Shown here: piece by piece, positions 32,235-38,773 of the stretch
Layout: each line of letters starts with the position of its first letter
Position numbering within the stretch: position 1 is the first letter of the stretch
Assembly (NCBI GenBank): GCA_934647235.1
Contig: CAKUFG010000020.1
Span: 1 to 52,884, forward strand
Length of the DNA: 52,884 nucleotides
Reading direction: 5' to 3'
From: an uncultured Clostridia bacterium
GTDB taxonomy: Bacteria; Bacillota; Clostridia; Christensenellales; Aristaeellaceae
The notes under the pieces: model-generated
What the model saw: only the letters and a program-made list of their open reading frames with translations
Database searches by the model: none
What the model was told of the DNA's origin: nothing
Program-made: the position numbers and the translations under genes

Positions 32235-33948
32235 TTTTTGCAGCCTCCCGAATTTTTACATCTAATGTCTGACGAGCTTTGTCTGAAACGACCATGTATA
32301 ATGCGCTGCGGGCCCGTGTCATACCAACATAAAGCAGATTCATTCTCTGATCATGGTCGAGACTGTCAAAATCAACTAATACAACAATGGGACTTTCTAG
32401 TCCTTTGAAAGCGTGGACTGTACTAAACAATATTTTTCCTTTTCTGTCTGTTCGTTCCGTGGAAACAGGAAAAGCAGGATCAAGATCGGAAGCCACTGAT
32501 CTATCAAAGCGAGAGGCGGATAGGATTACAATATCATCAAAACATATTTGTTCTTTTTTTAGCTGACGGAGAATGGATTCGACAATTTCTAGCTGAGCCT
32601 GGCTTTTTTTGTATCCGCGAATCTCTACCTCTGCACCGCGCATCTCCATTTTTCGAAACTTTGTATGCGTTCCAAAGATAGAATCTATTTTTTCGATAAT
32701 AGCCTGAGAATTACGACAATTGTTTATCAGAGAATAACTGGCAAAATGGCTATGGTATTCGTCAAGAGACTTTGCAATCTTTTCATAATCCGTATGAGCA
32801 AAATAGAGGTTTTGCTTATCTGCATCCATGAAAAAATACCAATTGCCATTTTGCAGTCCACCCGGGAGCATAAGGTCTATAGCTTCGAGATAGTGCGTTT
32901 CAAAAACATCCTGAGCCTCATCAATGATCAGCACGTCAAAAGGTTCATGAGCTTGCTCTATTAAATGCTCCGCATATTGAGTCGGCAACACGTCCGAATA
33001 ATACTTTGCCGTATCGTTTTTTCGCATCTGCTCCATTGTAGGAGAAAGACCTGCCAGGATAGCCTTTTCCATGTAATCAAGCAAACTATCGCAAACAATT
33101 GAAGTATCATTGCCGATGCTCTCCTGCAGCCATCCTGCCAGGTTTCTATTATAGCAGAATAGACCAACTTTTTTCCCTTGGCCAGCGAAGGTGCGTGCAG
33201 ATTCCAATGCCAATACTGTTTTGCCCGTTCCAGCACTTCCCTTAATTAAACATCTTTCATTCTCAAAAAGCCCTTCAAAAACCATTTGCTGGTTTTCAGT
33301 CAGAGTAATAATCTGCTTTTCGACACTTCGGATCTGACTTGAGATTGCTGGTTTAAAGTCATAGTTGGGCCGCAGAATGGCTGCGATTGCATTCGTCTGC
33401 TGTTTGTTAGGCACAAAAATCCGAGCATTTTTGCGACTCTTCCAGAATCCGGCAAGCTTCAGTAAATATGCTTTAATATCATAGTAGTTATCAATATCTG
33501 CGATTTGATAATCATCTAAATCCGGTATGGAAAAGCGCCCATGAACGGTTGAGTCAGGAAACACTACTCCAAAACCAAACAGACTCCATTGAAGGTTCTC
33601 TGCGTTATTTTTTTCAATAAAACTCATTAATGCGTGCATGGCATTGTTAGCTTCTGTTACCGGATTCTTGATTATATTCTGAATGCCAAACCGGTCTGTA
33701 GAGTACCACACGCCATTCTCATAGGAGATCCTGCCGCCCTTAACCTCTAAGGCAAAGGTCCCTCCATCTGGGAAAATTACGACAAAGTCGGCTTCACCTT
33801 GGGACTGAGTAGGATGTCTGGCAATTCCAACCGAATGGAGCACATACCAATCATCTGTGTCAGGCATGTTACGAAGCATAGTAAACAGCTTACGTTCCGC
33901 AGAGGACTTTGTATCCTCATCAATAGAAGCGGGAATCATGCGAGCCAT
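32227..33948 (-). CDS. NERD nuclease-domain / SF1 helicase fusion
   Basis: A 573-residue protein. Residues about 15-130 form a NERD nuclease-like domain with GEADFVV and ALEVKGG, the PD-(D/E)xK acidic and Lys residues. From 215 comes a UvrD/DUF2075-type superfamily 1 helicase: Walker A KGSAGTGKT (236-244), Walker B IIDEAQD (341-347), and C-terminal STVHAFKGLE and YVGMTRARS. GAGGTGAT precedes the ATG. It is the first protein gene of the reverse transcriptase cassette and is probably its nucleic-acid-degrading effector; alternatively it processes the RNA/cDNA. Confidence 0.85.
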   Translation of the reverse strand: MARMIPASIDEDTKSSAERKLFTMLRNMPDTDDWYVLHSVGIARHPTQSQGEADFVVIFPDGGTFALEVKGGRISYENGVWYSTDRFGIQNIIKNPVTEANNAMHALMSFIEKNNAENLQWSLFGFGVVFPDSTVHGRFSIPDLDDYQIADIDNYYDIKAYLLKLAGFWKSRKNARIFVPNKQQTNAIAAILRPNYDFKPAISSQIRSVEKQIITLTENQQMVFEGLFENERCLIKGSAGTGKTVLALESARTFAGQGKKVGLFCYNRNLAGWLQESIGNDTSIVCDSLLDYMEKAILAGLSPTMEQMRKNDTAKYYSDVLPTQYAEHLIEQAHEPFDVLIIDEAQDVFETHYLEAIDLMLPGGLQNGNWYFFMDADKQNLYFAHTDYEKIAKSLDEYHSHFASYSLINNCRNSQAIIEKIDSIFGTHTKFRKMEMRGAEVEIRGYKKSQAQLEIVESILRQLKKEQICFDDIVILSASRFDRSVASDLDPAFPVSTERTDRKGKILFSTVHAFKGLESPIVVLVDFDSLDHDQRMNLLYVGMTRARSALYMVVSDKARQTLDVKIREAAKNG

Positions 33949-33960
33949 ATTATCACCTCA

Positions 33961-34070
33961 TAAAAAAGCAGAAGTGTTACTTAGAAAATAGGACACCTAA
34001 AAGTACTTTTAGGTGTACCAGCCACTGCTTACGCTGTCTCCACCTTAGGTGAAAATCTAACACTTCTGTA
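33961..34070 (-). ncRNA. inverted-repeat-bounded leader RNA of the reverse transcriptase cassette
   Basis: Transcription from the promoter at 34077-34105 should begin near 34069. The RNA opens with CAGAAGTGTTA (34068-34058) and closes with TAACACTTCTG (33979-33969), which pair over 11 bp, followed by CTTTTTT. Inside are a perfect 24-bp palindrome (33993-34016, arms ACACCTAAAAGT / ACTTTTAGGTGT) and a small hairpin CACCTAAGGTG (34051-34041) whose halves can also pair with the palindrome. Paired ends of TTA type followed by G recall the a1/a2 repeats of retron RNAs. It could be the template/primer RNA of the RT, an attenuator, or both. Confidence 0.6.
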
Positions 34071-34076
34071 CCATTA

Positions 34077-34105
34077 ATTATATAGGATATTGCAAGAAAT
34101 GTCAA
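34077..34105 (-). promoter_or_regulatory. perfect-consensus promoter of the reverse transcriptase cassette
   Basis: On the minus strand TTGACA (34100-34105), exactly 17 bases, then TATAAT (34077-34082). The predicted start coincides with the 5' repeat of the leader RNA. Confidence 0.88.
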
Positions 34106-34189
34106 TCTTTCGGGATTCACGTTCAGAACATTTTGCTTCTTGATTATGGATAGTCTGTACAGTCGGGAGTATAGCTGTTCTCAACGCAC

Positions 34190-34514
34190 CCAGAGGACGG
34201 CATAGGCCAAGCAGGAATACCGCTCAAAGGTGGTATAGGTTTCATCAGGCTTAGAAGCGCCGTCGTCCAGCGGCAATGAAGCTGAAATAGTCGCGTGCGG
34301 CAGCGATATGCGCAGGACCTCTCGCTTCCATGGCTTTATCATATTTGCTTTTCGAATAGATAAGCCTATAATTATAGTTGCTGTCTATACCATGTTGACA
34401 GCATATCTCTTCCCGCTGCTGCTTGTCAGGAAAACGGCTGTGCAGAAAGATATGGCAAAGATAGGCTTGACTGCAAACGGAAGGCCGATCTTGATAAAGC
34501 CTGCCTTCTATCAT
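34190..34514 (-). pseudogene. degenerate coding remnant, family not recognised
   Basis: Two minus-strand frames together read like one broken protein: a first part ending RLIYSKSKYDKAMEARGPAHIAAARD, then, after a frame change near 34270, SLPLDDGASKPDETYTTFERYS and LAYAVLWVR followed by TGA. Coding character is visible (periodic, no stop in the matching frame), but I cannot name the family. It precedes the mobile-element debris further right. Confidence 0.3.
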
Positions 34515-34616
34515 TGAACAGCTGATATCCGGTGTTTGGGTTTTCTATTGCTTTGTCTCATTCACTTACAAATCACTTTTTTAGAAAGCTTGAAAATGGC
34601 TGACGGAAGCTGCAAA

Positions 34617-34646
34617 ACAGCTCTGAAGCATATGCTTCAGAGCTGT
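34617..34646. terminator. perfect 30-bp palindrome, probable terminator
   Basis: ACAGCTCTGAAGCAT is followed directly by its exact reverse complement; on the minus strand a TTTT follows. It would end the unit reading leftward from 34906. Confidence 0.55.
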
Positions 34647-34663
34647 GGCTAATCCCACTGAGG

Positions 34664-34672
34664 TTGATACAA
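34664..34672 (+). repeat. TTGATACAA repeat copy 1
   Basis: One of four copies of the nine-base motif within 4.1 kb of mobile-element debris (context GAGGTTGATACAATATGG). Confidence 0.6.
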
Positions 34673-34696
34673 TATGGGGAAATACACACCCGAATT

Positions 34697-34906
34697 TTAT
34701 ATGGATGATGGGGTGGACTGTGAAGTAGCTTGAGCCATGGCAATATTTTTTGGTTTCCCATTGACTAATTTGGGAATAGCGCCATATTGACCATCAAGGT
34801 ACGCACGACGAATCCTTTTATCAAACCGTGCTCCAAATTCACCCAACCCAAATACTTTAGATGTACCATTCTCCTCCCTTTTAGCAACAAATCCTATTTC
34901 GGGCAA
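34697..34906 (-). CDS. short unidentified reading frame, possibly a remnant
   Basis: 69 codons beginning MPEIGFVAKREENGTSKVFGL and containing GEFGARFDKRIRRAYLDG. The start merges with the cut serine recombinase without a proper ribosome binding site, so this is probably the 3' part of another gene joined there. Basic and Gly-rich in the middle. Family unknown. Confidence 0.35.
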   Translation of the reverse strand: MPEIGFVAKREENGTSKVFGLGEFGARFDKRIRRAYLDGQYGAIPKLVNGKPKNIAMAQATSQSTPSSI

Positions 34907-35198
34907 AACGACTGAGACTTTTGACGATGATCATGTCGATCTGGCCGTTTCTGCAGTCCGTCAGCAGCCGCTGGAAGTCCTTTCGCTCCTTCGTTGTGCC
35001 GGTCACTTCATCCGCATAAATGCCAGCAAAAATCCAATCAGGATTGTGCTGAATCAGATTGCTGAAGTAGCTGACCTATGTGGAAAGAGAGTGCAGCATC
35101 GCGTCTTTTACGCAGGAAATCCGCGCATAGGCGGCAACGCGCTTTTTCCCGGCTTTCTTTCTGCCGCCCGGCATGGTTTGATAAATGATTTTTGCCAC
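34905..35198 (-). pseudogene. large serine recombinase, N-terminal part, with in-frame TAG
   Basis: From a GTG at 35198 with AAGGAGGTGAG upstream the frame reads VAKIIYQTM...KKRVAAYARISC, then HSLST-stop-VSYFSNLIQ, then YADEVTGTTKERKDFQRLLTDCRNGQID and KSLSRFAR. This is the resolvase domain of recombinases that move clostridial integrative elements. The stop (TAG, 35076-35078) stands exactly where these proteins have Gln in LSTQVSYF. After SRFAR the sequence leaves the family near 34909, so the remaining 400 or so residues are missing. It follows a SHOCT-type gene, the usual order in such elements. Confidence 0.8.
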
Positions 35199-35258
35199 TC
35201 GGCTCACCTCCTTGGCAGCTGGCATGTTACCTCTGAAGCCCGGACAAAGCAAGTTAAA

Positions 35259-35267
35259 TTGTATCAA
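35259..35267 (-). repeat. TTGATACAA repeat copy 2
   Basis: Inverted copy of the nine-base motif. It overlaps the stop of the SHOCT-type gene and lies between that gene and the recombinase. Confidence 0.6.
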
Positions 35268-35422
35268 CAACGAGCAGAAAAAATCGGCTGATACTTCTCC
35301 CGCAAAAGCTGTTCTGCGCTGCGAAATTCATCCATGGAGATCACGCCGTTTCCCAGCATGGCGCGGCAAATAGAGAGCATTGCCTAATACCGGATTTCCT
35401 TTTCAAAACCTTGCTGTGTCAT
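35264..35422 (-). pseudogene. SHOCT-type small element protein with in-frame TAG
   Basis: ATG 35422 with GAGGTAAGGA upstream begins MTQQGFEKEIRY, then a TAG (35384-35386), then AMLSICRAMLGNGVISMDEF and LREKYQPIF to a TGA. Homologous small proteins in clostridial elements read KEIRYQATM..., so Gln is expected at the stop. The frame after it is undamaged for 39 codons. It precedes a serine recombinase on the same strand. Confidence 0.7.
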
Positions 35423-35431
35423 TTCCTTACC

Positions 35432-35481
35432 TCAAAAAAGAGAATCGGATTGAGCCGTTGTCTAAAACAGCCCAATCCGAT
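35432..35481 (-). terminator. terminator of the endolysin gene
   Basis: ATCGGATTG pairs with CAATCCGAT around a 20-base loop; the minus strand continues TTCTCTTTTTT. It begins just after the endolysin stop at 35484. Confidence 0.7.
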
Positions 35482-35483
35482 CA

Positions 35484-36503
35484 TTAAATGATTTTTGCGA
35501 GTTTTCCGGATACCCAGCCCACGCGGGAACCAGTGACAATCGCGTGCCAGCCGTTCTGCGCGGTCGCCACCAGTGGGAAGGTGCTGCCCGGCGCAACGGT
35601 GGAAAGGCGCTCGTATTCCGTTCCGTTGCCGCAGCGGACGTTCACCTTGCCGCCTTCGGAGACGATCACCACTGTCGTACCAACTGGAGCAGGTTCATCA
35701 GGCGTGGGCTGCTCCGGCGTGTCAGGCTGACCGTCATCATCCGCAGCAGCATCCATCAGCGCTGCGTGGGTTTTATCGCCGTACTTGCCGTCCGCTTCCA
35801 GACTGGCTTTCTTCTGGAACGCCAGCAGCGCCTTTTCCGTTTCTGTACCAAATTCAGCATCCGCGCCATACTTTGGCAGCGCGTAGCCCAGCTGCATTAG
35901 CAGCTCTTGCAGGGCTTTCACGTCGGAGCCCATCATGCCGCGTTTCAGCAGACGGCTTCCCAGCGCAATCTCCGGTGTAGGCACATCGACGGCAGCTTCT
36001 CCGTATTGGATAAAGGGCAGTTTGTACCAGTACTTCCACTTGCGCTCTTTCACCTTCGTGCGCACACAGCCATAGTTGAAACCTCGCCATTCCACGGCAT
36101 AGCCGTTACCGACGTAATAGCCCACATGCCCGTCTGTGTGCAGCGCCAGACCTACGATCTCCGGCAGCGTGTCAATCGTACCCCAATCCATGCCCTTGGA
36201 TTTCGCCCAAGAAAACATGGAGTTCGCCCCCTTGTCCGGGCAGCCGTTTGCACCATACTTGTTGGAAACGGTACTATCCGTACCAATTGCATCCAGCATG
36301 GCCTGCCCGCCATTCGTCCACGCATAGCCCTTCGCGCCGCCGATGCAGTCGCAAACCACTTTCTTATCCCGGATGTCCTGCTTGTACCGGCTCATGCGGG
36401 ACGATGTGTAATGAGACGGATACTGCTTGGCCTTCCGGTTCAAAAGACTGGTCGTTGCCTTGTAGCCGCAGGTGCCGTACCAATAAGGCTGGCCTATAGA
36501 CAC
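35484..36503 (-). CDS. phage-type endolysin: NlpC/P60-like, PG-binding and SH3 domains
   Basis: About 339 residues. The N-terminal NlpC/P60-like peptidase has its Cys in VVCDCIGG and its His in DGHVGYYVG. Then a PG_binding_1 domain (RGMMGSDVKALQELLMQLGY, FGTETEKALLAFQ), a Pro/Asp/Glu-rich linker, and a C-terminal bacterial SH3 domain (GGKVNVRCGNGTEYERL). It cleaves peptidoglycan for phage or conjugative-element release. The start is uncertain: the frame is open a little beyond the GTG at 36503 (AKDDFVSIGQPYWYG) but without ATG or ribosome binding site, and an hsdR remnant abuts it, so the first few residues are probably lost. Confidence 0.8.
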   Translation of the reverse strand: MSIGQPYWYGTCGYKATTSLLNRKAKQYPSHYTSSRMSRYKQDIRDKKVVCDCIGGAKGYAWTNGGQAMLDAIGTDSTVSNKYGANGCPDKGANSMFSWAKSKGMDWGTIDTLPEIVGLALHTDGHVGYYVGNGYAVEWRGFNYGCVRTKVKERKWKYWYKLPFIQYGEAAVDVPTPEIALGSRLLKRGMMGSDVKALQELLMQLGYALPKYGADAEFGTETEKALLAFQKKASLEADGKYGDKTHAALMDAAADDDGQPDTPEQPTPDEPAPVGTTVVIVSEGGKVNVRCGNGTEYERLSTVAPGSTFPLVATAQNGWHAIVTGSRVGWVSGKLAKII

Positions 36504-36507
36504 GAAG

Positions 36508-36666
36508 TCGTCTTTTGCCGATTGGCTGAATAATCAGATTATTCGCGATCAGCTAAAATTTGACATTAAAGTATGCTTGATCAAAAATGGCTATCCTCCC
36601 CAGTACAGTCCCGAAGTTTTCCGCAAGGTCATGGAACAAGTTGAGAACTTTGAAGAGAATAGCTAA
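36508..36666 (+). pseudogene. hsdR 3' remnant (type I restriction subunit)
   Basis: Plus-strand frame ADWLNNQIIRDQLKFDIKVC and NGYPPQYSPEVF followed by KVMEQVENFEENS and TAA. This is the extreme C-terminus of type I restriction HsdR proteins. The other 900 or more residues are absent; the remnant begins where the endolysin gene on the other strand starts. Confidence 0.7.
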
Positions 36667-36830
36667 TTTGTTCGAAACGGAGGTTAACGTAGTATACGAG
36701 AAATCTATCAAGCAACGTCTTTGCAAGTAATATTCATAAAGAAAATTCTCATGTGAGCTTGCTTTTTGACCACCCGTGCGTAAGCTGTGACTCAACCGCG
36801 AGGCACACAACAAAATGGGAGGTATTCATC

Positions 36831-37466
36831 ATGGAATGCGGAAAGCTCACAGCGAAACTTCGAGACGCGGTGCCGGTTTGCTTCATCGAAAACGGCAAGG
36901 AGGTCAAGCGCTTCAAGAACATCGAAATCCCCGACGAGATCAAGAAGCTGCCCTATTAGGAATTCGAATTCAGCGTACCGGTAACCGGAGCCATCACATT
37001 CAAGATCATGTTCGAGGAAGGCGTTTTGCCGAAGGTCTGGCCGGAAGCGCGGGCGCGCAAAACGCGGAAAGTAAGATTCGAAGAAGCGCCCATGCATGAA
37101 AGAATCACCGCCGGGCTTCAGGCGGCATTGGAGCAAGCAGAGGCCGAGGGCCAGCCTGTGGCGGAAATCGCCGAAGCAGCCGCGCAGGGTTCGGAGATCA
37201 CCACTGAGTTGAATGGGCAGGAATTGACCATCACGACCCAAGAGCCAGAGAAAATGGAGGCTGCCTTCAACGTAACCGGCGAGCGCCGCAAGGCGCTGGT
37301 AGAGGCCATCAAGGCCTTCGTAGACGCGCCTGCTGTATACCAGAACGCGCCCAGCTTCGCCTATGTCATCGCCGATTACACGGTCAGCAAGACTGGCACG
37401 GTATCCGGCCCAGTGAACGAAGCCCTCATTGCCGCACTGAATGCGAAAGGTTTTATTGCAGAATAA
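36831..37466 (+). CDS. uncharacterised mobile-element protein with in-frame TAG
   Basis: ATG 36831 with GGGAGG upstream opens a 212-codon frame interrupted only by TAG at 36957-36959, in KKLPY-stop-EFEFSVPVTG. The 169 codons after the stop are undamaged and end at a TAA followed by a strong terminator. The product would have a beta-rich N-terminal part, a middle helix rich in Ala/Glu and a C-terminal part with DYTVSKTGTVSGPVNEALI. I know no function; it resembles conserved proteins next to endolysin genes in clostridial elements. If the TAG is read as an amino acid, Gln fits. Confidence 0.55.
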
Positions 37467-37476
37467 GGCGTAATTT

Positions 37477-37497
37477 CCCCGCTTCGGCGGGGTTTTT
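37477..37497 (+). terminator. intrinsic terminator
   Basis: CCCCGC and GCGGGG close a TTCG tetraloop, followed by TTTTT; ten bases after the stop at 37466. Confidence 0.9.
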
Positions 37498-37753
37498 ATG
37501 TCTAAGGCAGAGGGTTGCACCATTCCACAGAAATTAAGCGTAAAAAGCTGAAATTAGCCGTCTTTGCAATAGTGCATCTATCATGTGTGCAAAGCAAAAA
37601 TTTATTTGTGAGCCATATCGTGTATTCCTGCAAGTCTAAAGGGTAAAAAGGGGTATGGAGGCACATTTTTGCATGAAAACAAACAAGCCCATCCTTTCAG
37701 ATAAGCTTGCTTGCACCAACTAATGTCGGTTTTCATGGCGCAACAGATTGATA

Positions 37754-37762
37754 TTGATACAA
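37754..37762 (+). repeat. TTGATACAA repeat copy 3
   Basis: Nine-base motif followed by TCTACCACGG and the long hairpin at 37771-37809, in a 390-bp region without a gene (37500-37892). Confidence 0.6.
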
Positions 37763-37770
37763 TCTACCAC

Positions 37771-37809
37771 GGGTGCACTCTGAAACGCTCTCCGTTTTAG
37801 AGTGCACCC
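37771..37809. repeat. long inverted repeat in a gene-free stretch
   Basis: GGGTGCACTCT (37771-37781) and AGAGTGCACCC (37799-37809) pair, with AAACG/CGTTT extending the stem. A third GTGCA-like piece (TTTTGCACCCG) follows. It may be a terminator, a leader structure for the gene at 37893, or part of a recombination site. Nothing else was seen in 37500-37892. Confidence 0.5.
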
Positions 37810-37892
37810 TTTTGCACCCGTACCTTTTACAGAAAGTGATTTGACTTTTGCGTCTTTCAGAGCTAAGATCGTCCCCTGAAGGAGGTGATCGT

Positions 37893-38153
37893 GTGCCCAG
37901 AAAGAAGAAACCGACCGTGCTCATGGGTGGCGAAGAACTCCGCATCCAACACTTAACGACAAAAGAGCGTCATGACGCTTATACACGGCTGAGCCACTAT
38001 CTGCTCTCTGTTCACTATCTGAGGAACTGGCTTGAGCAGGAATTGATCAGCCCTGCCGATTACCGTCGCATGGACAAGGTGCTGGTCAAGAAATACGGCT
38101 TCAGCGATAAAAGCATCTTTCGCCCTGAATGCAGGAGGTTGTTGGAGAAGTGA
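37893..38153 (+). CDS. SHOCT-like small mobile-element protein
   Basis: An 86-residue protein with GTG start and AAGGAGGTGATC upstream. LTTKERHDAYTRLSHYLLSV and LEQELISPADYRRMDKVLVKKYG is the helical pattern of the short proteins that precede recombinases in clostridial elements. Its stop overlaps the next start (GTGA). Function unknown. Confidence 0.65.
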   Translation: MPRKKKPTVLMGGEELRIQHLTTKERHDAYTRLSHYLLSVHYLRNWLEQELISPADYRRMDKVLVKKYGFSDKSIFRPECRRLLEK

Positions 38154-38695
38154 ACCAAGCAGAGATCGCCACGGTCGAACGGCTTCGGCGCGAAGGCAAA
38201 GGACTGTCAGCCATAGCCCAAGAAACCGGTATTTCAATAAACACTATCAAGTCCCACTGTTTCAGACATGGCTTATCGGGTTCTCGGCCTATTCGGACAT
38301 GTATGTTTTGCAACACTGAAATCAAAACGAAGGATCACTTCTGCTCGGGCGGCTGCCGGGATGGATGGTACGAAATCCACAGTGTTGATGCACAGGATAT
38401 ATTGCGCCTCTGCAAAGCGTGTGGAAAACCATTTGAGCCCCGTCAGCCCAAGCAGGTTTACTGCTCGAAGCAATGCTTCTACAATGACCGTTACCATTCC
38501 AAGCAGACCATCACTGAAGATGAAACCCTGCACCAGATGCTGATGTCTATACCACATGAAGCCGCCGTTGCCCTTGTGGGAATGACGATGGAGCTTCTTT
38601 TGGCATCAGGCTGGAAAGCCCCCGGCATAGAAGAATCTCTTGATCCGTCAAATATAGCAGATACGCTCTACGTGAAGCCGAGTCTAAAACCATAA
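38150..38695 (+). CDS. HTH and Cys-rich mobile-element protein
   Basis: About 181 residues: N-terminal helix-turn-helix of sigma/resolvase type (IATVERLRREGKGLSAIAQE and TGISINTIKSHCFRHG), a zinc-ribbon set (CMFCNTEIKTKDHFCSGGC and CKACGKPFEPRQPKQVYCSKQC), and a short C-terminal helix. In clostridial elements such a gene stands between a SHOCT-type gene and serine recombinases. Here the recombinases are missing, and a defence island in the opposite orientation begins 78 bp later. Confidence 0.7.
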   Translation: MNQAEIATVERLRREGKGLSAIAQETGISINTIKSHCFRHGLSGSRPIRTCMFCNTEIKTKDHFCSGGCRDGWYEIHSVDAQDILRLCKACGKPFEPRQPKQVYCSKQCFYNDRYHSKQTITEDETLHQMLMSIPHEAAVALVGMTMELLLASGWKAPGIEESLDPSNIADTLYVKPSLKP

Positions 38696-38700
38696 CGAGA

Positions 38701-38709
38701 TTGATACAA
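38701..38709 (+). repeat. TTGATACAA repeat copy 4
   Basis: Nine-base motif six bases after the HTH gene stop, followed by AGGCCCACGG; copy 3 is also followed by a CCACGG. Confidence 0.6.
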
Positions 38710-38773
38710 AGGCCCACGGAAATCCCTTAGATCAGGATATTTCCGGGGTGTTCGAGCGTTTGGGAGTGCATGA

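Noticed and set aside
33961..34105. Firm naming of the cassette as a retron
   Set aside because: The paired ends look similar, but the RT lacks the usual VTG motif (it has LLG) and I cannot confirm an msr/msd fold by eye.
34077..34640. CRISPR array in the repeat-rich region
   Set aside because: The repeats are palindromes and single hairpins, not regularly spaced direct repeats with unique spacers.
3195..36959. Complete reassignment of TAG to glutamine
   Set aside because: Genes ending at 7880 and 49563 use TAG at natural family ends, and no suppressor tRNA gene is visible in the window. Only suppression or partial use remains possible.
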